64,000 nt of DNA from Anaerolineales bacterium (lineage in GTDB: Bacteria; Chloroflexota; Anaerolineae; Anaerolineales; Villigracilaceae), in contig JACMLM010000066.1 in assembly GCA_014379595.1 (NCBI GenBank), forward strand, positions 1 to 64,000. The letters run 5' to 3'. A model generated the notes under the pieces. The model was not told where the DNA came from. It did not search any database and was given only the letters and a program-made list of their open reading frames with translations. How positions within the stretch are numbered: the stretch's first letter is position 1; every line of letters begins with the position of its first letter. The translations under genes and the position numbers were made by a program. Shown one piece after another: positions 1 through 8,084 of this stretch.

Positions 1-242
1 ACTGTTTTATCTTGTGAAAGTTCTACTGGACGCAGAAACGGCGCCTCTGCTCCCCACTCACGGGCAATAGCCGCAATCTCTTCATCATCTGTAGATACAA
101 CGATGCGGGTCACCAACTCCGATTGTTTCGCTGCGGCAATGCTCCAGGCGATTAATGGATAGCCAGCAAAACTGCGGATATTTTTTCGCGGAATACCTTT
201 TGATCCGCCACGTGCGGGGATGAGTGCAAGTATTTCAGTCAT
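1..242 (-). CDS. neuA: CMP-nonulosonate (acylneuraminate) cytidylyltransferase, 3' end cut by window edge
   Basis: Only the first 80 codons are in the window; the gene runs off the left edge. The protein begins [20 protein letters not shown], the nucleotide-binding loop typical of CMP-sialic acid/CMP-legionaminic acid synthetases (NeuA/PtmB/PseF). It continues with a Rossmann-like segment ending in the STDDEEIA motif common in the family. The enzyme would activate a nonulosonic acid with CTP in the cytoplasm, giving the donor for a sialyltransferase-like enzyme. It follows a PtmA-like SDR, recalling the ptmB-ptmA pair of Campylobacter. The ATG is at 240-242; no strong ribosome binding site is visible. 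Whether the substrate is Neu5Ac, Leg or Pse cannot be told from this fragment. Confidence 0.85.
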   Translation of the reverse strand, partial: MTEILALIPARGGSKGIPRKNIRSFAGYPLIAWSIAAAKQSELVTRIVVSTDDEEIAAIAREWGAEAPFLRPVELSQDKT

Positions 243-252
243 TTTAGATATC

Positions 253-319
253 AGAGAATAGAGAGCAGAGAGCAGGAAGGAAGAAAACTACTTTCTGTTT
301 CCTAATTATCTGTTCTCTC
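253..319. repeat. Heptamer run plus hairpin repeat (copy A)
   Basis: The spacer between neuA and the SDR gene carries three consecutive heptamers, agagaat, agagagc, agagagc (253-273). It ends in taattatctgttctct (304-319). The same two elements recur in reverse orientation at 27202-27262, so this is a dispersed intergenic repeat, not a unique regulatory site. Confidence 0.6.
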
Positions 320-323
320 GTTT

Positions 324-1157
324 TTACCATGCCGTCCAGCCGCCATCTACAATAAGATTATTACCTGTCATATAGGATGAAGCATCAGAAGCAAGGAATA
401 ACAATGCGCCGTTCATTTCATCTTTCTTTGCCATGCGACCTAGGATTGTCTTAGCAGAATAGTTTTTTACAAAATATTCTTCATGATTATTGTACACACC
501 GCCTGGCGTTAATGCATTCACGCGAATCTCGGTCTCGGCATAATAAGCGGCGAGATATTTGGTGAAACCCATCACCCCTGCTTTGGTTGTTGTGTAATAG
601 ACGGGTTTATATGCAACACGTTTGCCATCTTTGATATAGATACGTTGATCAGGGCCGTTAAGTCCATAAGTCGAGCAGATATTGATGATACTGCCTTTTT
701 TACCTTGTGCGATCATAGGCTTGACACAAGCCTGAGTGACGAGAAACATGCCAGTGAGATTAACATTCAATGCGGCATTCCAGTCACTGAGAGGATAATC
801 TTCAAATGCTCCCGGGGCAATTCCTTTCGCGCTGCGGGCAGCATCTGGGTCGAATTTTGGATCAAGGGCCGCCGAATTTACCAGAACATCGAGCCTGCCA
901 AAAGTCGAAAGAACCGCGTCAACCATTGAGTTAACTGATTCAGGTTTAGTAATGTCGACTGCGATTCCTGTGGCTTTGTATCCTTCTTTGATGAGTCCAT
1001 CTGCGATTTTATTTGCGGTTTCGCCATTCAAATCCACAACTGCAACTGCCGCGCCTGCTTCAGCCAGAGTTTTACAAAACTCCATGCCCAGCATACCTAC
1101 GCCGCCTGTGACAACTGCCACATGATCTTTCAAATTGAATTTATCGAAAATCGTCAT
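324..1157 (-). CDS. SDR-family oxidoreductase, PtmA-like
   Basis: A 277-residue classical short-chain dehydrogenase. TGGVGMLG at 17-24 is the nucleotide loop, in the GGxGxLG form of PtmA-like SDRs and not the usual TGxxxGxG. NSAA lies at 94-97, the catalytic Ser is about 162 (CSTYG), and YTTTK at 188-192 supplies Tyr188/Lys192. It would reduce or oxidise a sugar or sugar nucleotide with NAD(P). It sits directly before neuA; in Campylobacter jejuni the equivalent pair ptmA/ptmB belongs to the legionaminic acid pathway. AAAGG lies just upstream of the ATG, 9 nt after the stop of the previous gene, consistent with one transcript. The SDR assignment is secure; the PtmA role is inferred from motif form and context. 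Confidence 0.8.
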   Translation of the reverse strand: MTIFDKFNLKDHVAVVTGGVGMLGMEFCKTLAEAGAAVAVVDLNGETANKIADGLIKEGYKATGIAVDITKPESVNSMVDAVLSTFGRLDVLVNSAALDPKFDPDAARSAKGIAPGAFEDYPLSDWNAALNVNLTGMFLVTQACVKPMIAQGKKGSIINICSTYGLNGPDQRIYIKDGKRVAYKPVYYTTTKAGVMGFTKYLAAYYAETEIRVNALTPGGVYNNHEEYFVKNYSAKTILGRMAKKDEMNGALLFLASDASSYMTGNNLIVDGGWTAW

Positions 1158-1166
1158 GGTAACCTT

Positions 1167-2708
1167 TTATGGATAAGCCGAGTATATCTTGTCACCGTGT
1201 GTATCATGCGCAAGGAAGAGGCCGTCTGATAATTGAATGTAAATCGTTTGCACATCTTCTGATTCTGCACCAAACTTGAACAGTGCAAGAACAGCGTTGC
1301 CTGAAAGCACTTCTTCATGAAGCACAGCCACGCCTTTTTCATAACCTTCGCGAGGCAAACCAGTAACAGGGTCGATCAGATCAGGCAGAACATAACTGGG
1401 ACGATCCGTGTAAAGATATACAGGGCCAGGTTGATTGGTATAAATGCGAGTGTCTTTTGGTAGTGCACTTAGGAAATCCATCGCTTCTGAATCATACCAT
1501 TGGAAGGATGCATATCCCCGCCCACCTTTGCGAAGTTGGGCTACTGTATCGTTCATTCCATATACTGAAAGTGAAAATGCGCAAATGATTATAAAAATTG
1601 TTATATGTTTTTGTTTATTCCAAAGCCAATACAAGAAATAAACAAATATAATGAGCAAACTCATGTAAACTGGCGAGAGAATACGAAGTTGAAATTTTGT
1701 ACTAGCGTCAAAAAACGTCATCGATAAAATAACAGAGGATATATAACCAAAAATATAAAGAGTGCTTACGAAGGATAATAATTCTGGAGTCTCTGTTTGT
1801 GGTTTCAAGAATTTTCTAAGTGCTTTATTTACAAGCCAAATAAGTAATGGCACAACAATTATAGAAGTTATTATGCTTAGCAATGGCGTAGTTCTAATAA
1901 AAAAACGTTGCCATGTTTCAATTGGCATTAAAAAAATAGAAATGTTATAAAACAAAATATCAATATTTTCAGTTGTGATGGGATGATATATAAGTGTTCG
2001 GTTGGTAGCATTATCTGTCAATAAACGATTGCGAATGCTCCAAGCAAGAATCCATGGAATGGTAGATGCGATAAAAATTGCAGAACGAGAGAGCCGCCGT
2101 TGCCAAGTTTCTTTGAGCAAAATCAAAGTAACCAAGAAAGTAGAAAATAATGCCAAGCCAGCATAGCGTGTCAGATATGCCATACCAACTAAACAGCCTG
2201 TCAAAATTAGCCAACGTTTTTGCTTGTATTGAAAATAAAAGTAAAATGTCAAAAATGAAGCAAGCGTGAAAAATATATACAAAGGCTCGCTCATTGCAAC
2301 TGAATGGACACGAAATAAAGAATAATTAACTAACAATAAAGTTGCTGAAACAATTCCTGCAATCTTTGATTGGGTCATACGCCAAGCGATAAGACCTGTC
2401 AAAAATATATTCGCACCGAACAATAGAGAATTAACAAAACGTGTGCCACGTAAGGGATCAAGTCCACTTACGCCGATCAATGCCAATATGGATGAAAACC
2501 CTGGAGGGAAATGTGTGACGGGGCCATTACTTGCGAGCCATGCTTCTCGATAACCTTCCCCACTGAGAATACGGCGCGCGCCTGCAATATATGCAATTGA
2601 GTCGTCTGAAAGGCCGAGGCCTTGCGGAGTCGCATACAGGACGAGAAATGTCCCTAGTGCGGCAATCAGGCCTAAGATTAAGAAAAGAGCGGCGTGGGGT
2701 TTGGTCAT
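1167..2708 (-). CDS. GT39-like polytopic membrane glycosyltransferase
   Basis: 513 residues with about 11-12 hydrophobic segments and an N-terminal Asp-Asp (35-36, in LSDDSIAY) in the first extracytoplasmic loop, the hallmark of GT-C enzymes of the ArnT/protein-mannosyltransferase type. Family members use polyprenyl-phosphate-linked sugars on the outer face of the membrane. The C-terminal 100 residues are soluble and contain Tyr/Pro-rich text (TNQPGPVYLYTDRPSYV) seen in many bacterial GT39 proteins. Neither donor nor acceptor can be deduced. It lies between the PAPS synthase and the PtmA-like SDR on the same strand. Confidence 0.75.
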   Translation of the reverse strand: MTKPHAALFLILGLIAALGTFLVLYATPQGLGLSDDSIAYIAGARRILSGEGYREAWLASNGPVTHFPPGFSSILALIGVSGLDPLRGTRFVNSLLFGANIFLTGLIAWRMTQSKIAGIVSATLLLVNYSLFRVHSVAMSEPLYIFFTLASFLTFYFYFQYKQKRWLILTGCLVGMAYLTRYAGLALFSTFLVTLILLKETWQRRLSRSAIFIASTIPWILAWSIRNRLLTDNATNRTLIYHPITTENIDILFYNISIFLMPIETWQRFFIRTTPLLSIITSIIVVPLLIWLVNKALRKFLKPQTETPELLSFVSTLYIFGYISSVILSMTFFDASTKFQLRILSPVYMSLLIIFVYFLYWLWNKQKHITIFIIICAFSLSVYGMNDTVAQLRKGGRGYASFQWYDSEAMDFLSALPKDTRIYTNQPGPVYLYTDRPSYVLPDLIDPVTGLPREGYEKGVAVLHEEVLSGNAVLALFKFGAESEDVQTIYIQLSDGLFLAHDTHGDKIYSAYP

Positions 2709-2717
2709 AAAGCAAAC

Positions 2718-2750
2718 AAGTGACAGTCACCTTTAAGGTGACTGTCACTT
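2718..2750. repeat. Perfect 16-bp inverted repeat made of two nested palindromes
   Basis: Arms 2718-2733 and 2735-2750 are exact reverse complements around a single T. Each arm also contains its own palindrome (gtgacagtcac, gtgactgtcac). It fills the gap between the PAPS synthase gene and the GT39 gene. There is no T-tract on the transcribed side, so it is not a typical intrinsic terminator. It may act as an mRNA hairpin or belong to a dispersed repeat family. Confidence 0.7.
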
Positions 2751-2761
2751 TATCAACAAAA

Positions 2762-4489
2762 TTATTTTACAGGCAGAATATAGCCCTGATCTTCAAGATA
2801 TTTAATGATGATACGAGCATTATCTTCAGCAGAAGAACCAAAGCCTTTGAGAGTGATCTCAGGTTCGATCGGAGGCTCATAAGGATCATCAACACCAGTG
2901 AAGCCCATAGGCTTGCCATCTTCCACAGCCTGACGGGCCTTGGCATACAAACCTTTCACATCACGTTGCTCGCAGACCTCAACGGGGGTATCCATGTAAA
3001 TTTCGATGAAATTCTCGCCAACCATCTTGCGCGCTTCTGCACGTGTGGCACGGTATGGACTGATCGCTGCACAAATCACAGCGCCGCCGGCATGGACGAT
3101 TTCACCAGCCACAAATCCGATACGGATTATATTAGTGTCACGATCTTCTTTGCTGAAGCCAAGTCCTTTGGAAAGATGCGTGCGGACAACGTCACCATCA
3201 AGGATGGCAATCTCACGTCCGCGTTCGAGCAGGAGAGTTGTAAGTACTTCAGTGGTCGCGCTTTTGCCTGAACCACTTAAGCCAGTGAACCAAATTCCAA
3301 ATCCCTGCTTGTGACGTGCCGGATGCACCTCGCGCAGAATTTCGGCGGTTTCAGGTCGCGTGAACCATTCAGGTAACAACTTACCCTTGGCAAGATATTC
3401 ATCACGGACTTGTGTGCCAGAGATATTAGCTGTCTTCGCGCCCTTGGGTACATCCTTCTCTTCCACATATCGATTTTCATCAGGAAGATAAACAAGCATC
3501 TCAAACGGGATCATTTTGACGCCGATTTCGGATTCGTACTTCTTCATGTATTCCTGCGCATCATATGGACCGTAGAATGGCTTGCCCGAAGAATCATTTC
3601 CCGGCCCTGCGTGATCTCTGCCTACAACAAAATGATTGGCGCCATGATTACGGCGAATGATGGCATGCAGCAAAGCTTCCTTTGGGCCAGCCATGCGCAT
3701 GGCAAGAGGCAGCAAACTGAGCATCGTATTGTTTTTATCGTAATGATTATCAACTAATGCCTTGTAAGTACGGACGCGGGTGTAATGATCCACATCGCCG
3801 GGTTTTGTCATACCAACAACAGGATGAATGATCAACGAGCCTTTAACTTCTGCAGCGGCGCGTTTGGTTAATTCTTCATGGATACGATGTAAAGGGTTGC
3901 GAGTTTGAAAAGCGACTACGTTATCATGCCCCATTTTTTCGAGCATTTCACGTACCTGTGCAGGTGTGTGTCGTAAATTTATAAAATCATAATATTTGGG
4001 AAGGTTGACAACTTTCAATGGACCAGAGATGCATACTTTGTTCCAACGTGCCATCTCGGAAACCATCGGATGTTTTGAATCTGTTGTGCCATAGCCATGG
4101 GCAGCTTCAGTCTCTGCATCCCAATGATAGACCTCGTCGAGCGTAATGACTGCGATCAGATCAAAGTTTACGCTGCGCAATGCCAAATCTTCGCCCACTG
4201 TTGGTAGTTCTTTCGGATCAACTGTCAGGGTGATTGGAAGCGGGAAGAGAGTTCCATCCGCGAGGCGCATTTCCCTGAGCACGCGGTCATAATCTGCCTT
4301 GCCCATGAAAGTCGTCAGCGGAGAAAACCCGCCGGTAGCGATCAATTCAAGGTCACAAAGATTACGATTAGTGATTTTTATGGAAGGAAGCTGTGCAGCG
4401 TGCGCGATCAATTCTTCACGCTCTTTGCCTTCAACAACCAAATTGACCAATTTTCCACCATAAGGCGGAATAAGTTTTGCTTTTGCCAT
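2762..4489 (-). CDS. Bifunctional sulfate adenylyltransferase / adenylylsulfate kinase (PAPS synthase)
   Basis: 575 residues. Residues 1-385 form an ATP sulfurylase with the QTRNP and HRIH motifs at 195-204 and the GRDHAGPGND segment at 290-299. Residues 392-575 form an APS kinase with P-loop GLSGSGKS at 403-410, DGD at 431-433 and SPYR at 477-480. The fused protein makes APS from sulfate and ATP, then phosphorylates it to PAPS, the universal sulfuryl donor. Two genes downstream of a PAPS-dependent sulfotransferase, its likely job is donor supply for glycan sulfation, although assimilation cannot be excluded. A GGAG lies before the ATG. It appears to have its own promoter: TATAAT at 4550-4555 on this strand beside a palindromic operator candidate. 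Confidence 0.93.
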   Translation of the reverse strand: MAKAKLIPPYGGKLVNLVVEGKEREELIAHAAQLPSIKITNRNLCDLELIATGGFSPLTTFMGKADYDRVLREMRLADGTLFPLPITLTVDPKELPTVGEDLALRSVNFDLIAVITLDEVYHWDAETEAAHGYGTTDSKHPMVSEMARWNKVCISGPLKVVNLPKYYDFINLRHTPAQVREMLEKMGHDNVVAFQTRNPLHRIHEELTKRAAAEVKGSLIIHPVVGMTKPGDVDHYTRVRTYKALVDNHYDKNNTMLSLLPLAMRMAGPKEALLHAIIRRNHGANHFVVGRDHAGPGNDSSGKPFYGPYDAQEYMKKYESEIGVKMIPFEMLVYLPDENRYVEEKDVPKGAKTANISGTQVRDEYLAKGKLLPEWFTRPETAEILREVHPARHKQGFGIWFTGLSGSGKSATTEVLTTLLLERGREIAILDGDVVRTHLSKGLGFSKEDRDTNIIRIGFVAGEIVHAGGAVICAAISPYRATRAEARKMVGENFIEIYMDTPVEVCEQRDVKGLYAKARQAVEDGKPMGFTGVDDPYEPPIEPEITLKGFGSSAEDNARIIIKYLEDQGYILPVK

Positions 4490-4549
4490 AGTTAGTTACT
4501 CCATAGTTTGTGCAGCAATTTGTCACTGCAGAATTTAAGACAAGCGCAA

Positions 4550-4555
4550 ATTATA
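4550..4555 (-). promoter_or_regulatory. Putative -10 box of the PAPS synthase promoter
   Basis: The minus strand reads TATAAT here, about 60 nt upstream of the ATG at 4489 and inside a 121-bp gap, long for this operon. No clear -35 box is visible because the palindrome 4558-4582 occupies that region, which would suit control by a DNA-binding protein. Confidence 0.45.
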
Positions 4556-4557
4556 CT

Positions 4558-4582
4558 CCAAAATTCAGTCGGTGAATTTTGG
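4558..4582. promoter_or_regulatory. Perfect 10-bp inverted repeat, candidate operator
   Basis: ccaaaattca (4558-4567) and tgaattttgg (4573-4582) are exact reverse complements around gtcgg. The left 13 nt, tccaaaattcagt, are identical to the left side of the palindrome at 29724-29740 in front of the winged-helix regulator gene. Both have TTCA-N5-TGAA spacing. It lies upstream of and next to a TATAAT box. There is no T-run, so a terminator is less likely than an operator. Confidence 0.5.
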
Positions 4583-4610
4583 AATTTTGGTTGCCTTCAA
4601 AACATAAATC

Positions 4611-5612
4611 TTATAAACCTATTTTAAAATCAACTACACGCTGCGTTGCATTAGATTCATAGACGGCTTGCACAAGTCGCTGTACACGAATACCATCATC
4701 AATGGTACAAGATGGTTCTGTCTCACCTTTTATCACAGCAATGAAATGTTTCGTCTGTTCCATAAACATGACGTTTCGTTCCCACCCCGCCGCAAGTGGA
4801 TACACTTCCCAGTCTTTTTTCTCAGCCCTATAAATTCGTGTCCCTCCATCGGAAAGGTTCCACTGCAATGAACCTTTTGTTCCAATAATTTCAAAATAGT
4901 GTGCGGGCGGCTGTTGGTTGTAATCAAGATGCAGGCTCCCTAATGCGCCGCCCTCAAAGCGCAAAGCGATCTTGGCTGTATCATCTGTATCTACTTCGAG
5001 ATCACTTAATTTCGCAACAAATCCCGATACAGATTCAACTTTCCCAAGCAGCCAGGGTAGATAATCCAATGAATGGCACTGTGTCAGTACCACACCGCCG
5101 CCCATGTCTGCACGTGCTGCATAACCTTTTCGATAGTCCTCCCAAGGATGCCAAGCAGGCAGGTATTCTCCAAAATGAACATGCGCCGAAACAATCCGCC
5201 CGATCTCTCCATCAGAGATCAACCGCTTCGCGCGAACAAGCCCAGGATGAAAACGGAATTGAAATCCAACCAACACTTTCGAGCCGCTTTTATTTATAGC
5301 GGCTTGCAAAATATCCAATCGATCCATTGAATGTGAAACTGGCTTTTCCAACAGAATAGCACACCCTGCTTCTGCAGCAGGGATGGCAACATCCAGGTGA
5401 TATGCCGTTGGGTTCGCCACAATCACAGCATCAGGTTTATGTTTTGTCAACGCTTTATCTAAATTAGTTTCAACAGGAAATCCAGCCAACTCTTCATCAG
5501 ACAGTGTCGCTTTACGGGTACGGTAAAGAACAATATCTTTTTCGCCCAATACAATCAAATTACGCATATGGCGTCGTCCAATGGAGCCAAGTCCTGCAAC
5601 CAAGAATTTCAT
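4611..5612 (-). CDS. Gfo/Idh/MocA-family oxidoreductase
   Basis: 333 residues. The N-terminal Rossmann fold starts with GLGSIGRRH (7-15), and the family signature EKP is at 89-91. The C-terminal half has the alpha/beta domain with a GSLHLDY segment typical of the family. Such enzymes oxidise or reduce sugar hydroxyls with NAD(P). Its ATG overlaps the stop of the sulfotransferase gene by 4 nt (ATGA), so the two are translationally coupled. PtmF of the Campylobacter legionaminic acid cluster is, to my recollection, in the same superfamily, giving a possible but unproven parallel. Confidence 0.8.
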   Translation of the reverse strand: MKFLVAGLGSIGRRHMRNLIVLGEKDIVLYRTRKATLSDEELAGFPVETNLDKALTKHKPDAVIVANPTAYHLDVAIPAAEAGCAILLEKPVSHSMDRLDILQAAINKSGSKVLVGFQFRFHPGLVRAKRLISDGEIGRIVSAHVHFGEYLPAWHPWEDYRKGYAARADMGGGVVLTQCHSLDYLPWLLGKVESVSGFVAKLSDLEVDTDDTAKIALRFEGGALGSLHLDYNQQPPAHYFEIIGTKGSLQWNLSDGGTRIYRAEKKDWEVYPLAAGWERNVMFMEQTKHFIAVIKGETEPSCTIDDGIRVQRLVQAVYESNATQRVVDFKIGL

Positions 5613-6646
5613 GACCAGTTCAAGTCTTTCTCATAATTCCATTTGACCAACATATCGCCTGCAACTTCCTTAAAGATGGATTGGTCCTTCGGCGTGAAGA
5701 GATGCCTCCAAGCGCCAACTTGTCCTTTTGGGAGAAAAGATGCAATTCCTTCATTCCTTTTGGCTTGCCACTCCTCATCCGGGTTGGACACCATTTCTGC
5801 TTTAATCATATTAGCCAGAGGTTTGTCAATTTTTTTTACACCCAGGAACTTCCAAAATTTGCTCATTTCATCAAAAGGGGCAGTCAATAAATTTTCATAT
5901 CGAATACTAAAATATTTTTGAGGAAATAGTCTGTGGGCCTCATCTTCTATTTCTTTAACATTCGTTGCCCAACCTTTTGCCGTACGGCGAATAAAGCCTT
6001 CGGTGAATATCGAGCGTCGGCCCTCTGTAAACGAAGCGGGATCAGTTTGCAGGTCTGCAATGATACGCTTATCTTGTGCATTTAGGAATTTAGACTCTTC
6101 CACAAAATTACGGAAGCGTTCCGAAATCAAAACATCGCGACCATCGCGGACAATGTAAATCAGTTTTGCATCGGGATAGACTGCGTGCATATCGCGTACA
6201 GCTTGGCCGTGAATATTTGATGATGGGCTTTTATCACCAACTATCCTTTTGCCTTCTTTTACAGCATCGCGTTCCATGATGAAATCTGCGGTGGCACGTA
6301 ATACAAGAGGGGATAAATCTTTGTCATCATTCCAGCGGTTGGACTTGCGAGTGAGCCATTCTTCAACCTCTGCTGAATTAACCAGTGACTTCAACAATGG
6401 CTTGCGTGTGAAGAAGTGCGCCTGATAATTGCAATGCACTTCGGGATGCAAACGGGCAAGGCGCATGAAAAGCGTTGTCCCTGAACGGGCATGACCAAGG
6501 ATAAAGAACTTCTCGCGCGGAAAGAATAGTTTAATTTCAGCAATTTCTTCTTTAGTAATAGAAGGAATTGGACTGCGTTTACTTTTTACAGGTTCGCCTT
6601 TGATGAGGATGCGGGCAGCGAATTTGATACGGGAAATCAAAGTCAT
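5609..6646 (-). CDS. PAPS-dependent sulfotransferase
   Basis: 345 residues. The 5'-phosphosulfate-binding loop is at 49-60 (ILGHARSGTTLF) and the 3'-phosphate-binding motif at 163-178 (IYIVRDGRDVLI). A GDKSP segment at 137-141 is often seen in Sulfotransfer_3-type enzymes. It transfers sulfate from PAPS to a carbohydrate or lipid hydroxyl. The PAPS synthase lies two genes downstream on the same transcript, so donor and transferase are encoded together. No signal peptide is visible, implying cytoplasmic action on a lipid-linked or nucleotide-linked intermediate before ABC export. The acceptor is unknown. Confidence 0.88.
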   Translation of the reverse strand: MTLISRIKFAARILIKGEPVKSKRSPIPSITKEEIAEIKLFFPREKFFILGHARSGTTLFMRLARLHPEVHCNYQAHFFTRKPLLKSLVNSAEVEEWLTRKSNRWNDDKDLSPLVLRATADFIMERDAVKEGKRIVGDKSPSSNIHGQAVRDMHAVYPDAKLIYIVRDGRDVLISERFRNFVEESKFLNAQDKRIIADLQTDPASFTEGRRSIFTEGFIRRTAKGWATNVKEIEDEAHRLFPQKYFSIRYENLLTAPFDEMSKFWKFLGVKKIDKPLANMIKAEMVSNPDEEWQAKRNEGIASFLPKGQVGAWRHLFTPKDQSIFKEVAGDMLVKWNYEKDLNWS

Positions 6647-6994
6647 TTATCTGTATTCTCCAATCACTTCAATCAACCCTACAATATTATCGTTGAGTTC
6701 CTCTAAATCTTCAGCAGGAACCCACCACTCAGTATGGAGTTGGCTGCCAACTTTATAAATTTCGTATCGATCCATAAAATTCTTTTTCACCTGAAATCTG
6801 GTTACATATCCGACACTACTAGCCGGAATGTTCCACTTGATTGCAATTTCTTTTGCATATTCTTCATTTGTAACAGGATAAAAAATTGGCTGTTCAGGTA
6901 AACGTGGAGGCCAGCGCCGATATTCATTAGCAACAACCAATTCCAATTCTTTCGGCCCAGTTGGACGATAGAGAATAGCAACTTCTTCCGCCAT
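6647..6994 (-). CDS. Small conserved protein of unknown function
   Basis: 115 residues, soluble, with no signal peptide. The text (YRPTGPKELE near the start, RWPPRLPEQPIFYPVTNEEY, and TEWWVPAEDLEELNDNIVG near the end) resembles a widespread small bacterial family. From memory, that family sometimes carries the label ADP-ribosylation/crystallin J1, which looks like a transferred annotation with no mechanistic support. Its stop abuts the ATG of the sulfotransferase (TAAATG) and its ATG abuts the stop of the EamA-like gene, so it is cotranscribed. No function is assigned. Confidence 0.75.
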   Translation of the reverse strand: MAEEVAILYRPTGPKELELVVANEYRRWPPRLPEQPIFYPVTNEEYAKEIAIKWNIPASSVGYVTRFQVKKNFMDRYEIYKVGSQLHTEWWVPAEDLEELNDNIVGLIEVIGEYR

Positions 6995-7444
6995 CTATCT
7001 CTTCCAATTCAACATGACCAGCCCCGCTAAACAAACGAGAATTCCCAAAATATTAATCCACGAAATCTTATCTTTGAAAACAAATATCGCCACAGGGACG
7101 AGAATCAACGAAGCAACTACATTGGTCAGCACCGCGGCGATTCCCAAATTCCAGCCAGAACGATAGACAAGCAGGAACCCAAATTCAATACCGACAATAG
7201 CGATAGCAAGCCCAATACTTGCCCAGTTAAGTTGTTTAAGCTCTGCTACGATTCCATTTGTGGCAGGGAAGAAAAAGAATCCAAGAAGAGTCACTATAAA
7301 GGCTACAGCATACGTCACCAAAAGAGAAACTGCGAAGTTCACATTTGACGGTGTGCTCTTCGCAACAAAGTGATAGAGCGCGCTGGAACAGATGGCGAGG
7401 GTAATGGAGAAGTAGAAGAGGAACATGGGCTGGGCTTTGTTCAT
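6995..7444 (-). CDS. Half-size EamA/DMT-type membrane protein
   Basis: 149 residues with about five hydrophobic helices (roughly 8-28, 37-59, 74-93, 101-121, 127-145). It ends in the ILGILVCLAGLVMLNWKR pattern typical of the last helix of EamA domains. Full DMT exporters have two such domains (about 300 residues), so this half-size protein would work as a dimer, as small multidrug resistance proteins do. The substrate is unknown. In a glycan locus, a flippase-like role for a lipid-linked sugar is conceivable. It is packed without gap against the gene at 6647-6994. Confidence 0.7.
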   Translation of the reverse strand: MNKAQPMFLFYFSITLAICSSALYHFVAKSTPSNVNFAVSLLVTYAVAFIVTLLGFFFFPATNGIVAELKQLNWASIGLAIAIVGIEFGFLLVYRSGWNLGIAAVLTNVVASLILVPVAIFVFKDKISWINILGILVCLAGLVMLNWKR

Positions 7445-7451
7445 TGAAAAA

Positions 7452-8051
7452 TTACTTGAAATTTATAGATTCTTTTGTAATCTCAATATGATAAGTAACA
7501 TTTGGGTCTTTCATACACAAAATTACTGAACCACTCCTCGCCACAGAGGGTTTATCACCTGTTATCCAGCCATACCCCCAATAGCAACCACCTAATATTT
7601 TGGCCGCTGTATTACTTGCTTTACCAAGCACATAAGAATAAGTAACACATTCCTTTTTTGCATTTGGGCTGTTCATTCCAAAAGCAAGGTTGACAATTCC
7701 TTCAGAGTGATTTTCAAATTCGACGTTGATCAACTCTCCTAATGGCTGCGCAGGGGGAGGCTGGTCACACTCACCTTGTGTGGCTGCAACAACAGCAGCA
7801 GGTGTAAGAGTCGGGAGGATGGGCTGGGTGGGCACAAATGTAAAAGTTGGTTGAGGTGTAAATGTAAGTGTAGGTGGAACGGGTGTGTTTGTCGGCATGG
7901 CGGCTTGAGTTTGCGTGATGGAAACCCATGCATTTGCAATAGCTGTATTGGAAATATCATCAGCGCTCATGGTTGGTTCGGCACTGCCGCCACAGGCAGA
8001 AAGAGTGGCGATAATTAAGATAGAAATTACAAGTAGAAATTTTTGTTTCAT
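7452..8051 (-). CDS. Lipoprotein with Thr/Pro-rich stalk
   Basis: 199 residues from the ATG at 8049-8051, chosen because GGAGAACAA precedes it and because it gives a clean signal peptide; an in-frame start 14 codons further up lacks this. MKQKFLLVISILI followed by LSAC is a lipobox, predicting a lipid-anchored exported protein. A Thr/Pro-rich stalk of about 45 residues follows (repeats like PTNTPVPPTLTFTPQP), a style common in Anaerolineae lipoproteins. The C-terminal 90 residues carry four cysteines and look like a small beta-rich domain (GECDQPP to ESINFK). No enzymatic motif is visible. Its role in the locus is unknown. Confidence 0.75.
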   Translation of the reverse strand: MKQKFLLVISILIIATLSACGGSAEPTMSADDISNTAIANAWVSITQTQAAMPTNTPVPPTLTFTPQPTFTFVPTQPILPTLTPAAVVAATQGECDQPPPAQPLGELINVEFENHSEGIVNLAFGMNSPNAKKECVTYSYVLGKASNTAAKILGGCYWGYGWITGDKPSVARSGSVILCMKDPNVTYHIEITKESINFK

Positions 8052-8084
8052 TTGTTCTCCAGTCCCTATTTTTACCATGAAAAT

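Noticed and set aside
2720-3271. A 183-codon open frame on the plus strand opposite the APS kinase domain
   Set aside because: It lies fully antisense to a well-conserved enzyme, starts in the palindrome and its translation resembles no protein family; it is a by-product of codon usage.
7739-8018. Proline/cysteine-rich overlapping open frames on both strands over the lipoprotein stalk
   Set aside because: They are frame shadows of the Thr/Pro codon repeats; only the lipoprotein frame has a signal peptide and a ribosome binding site.
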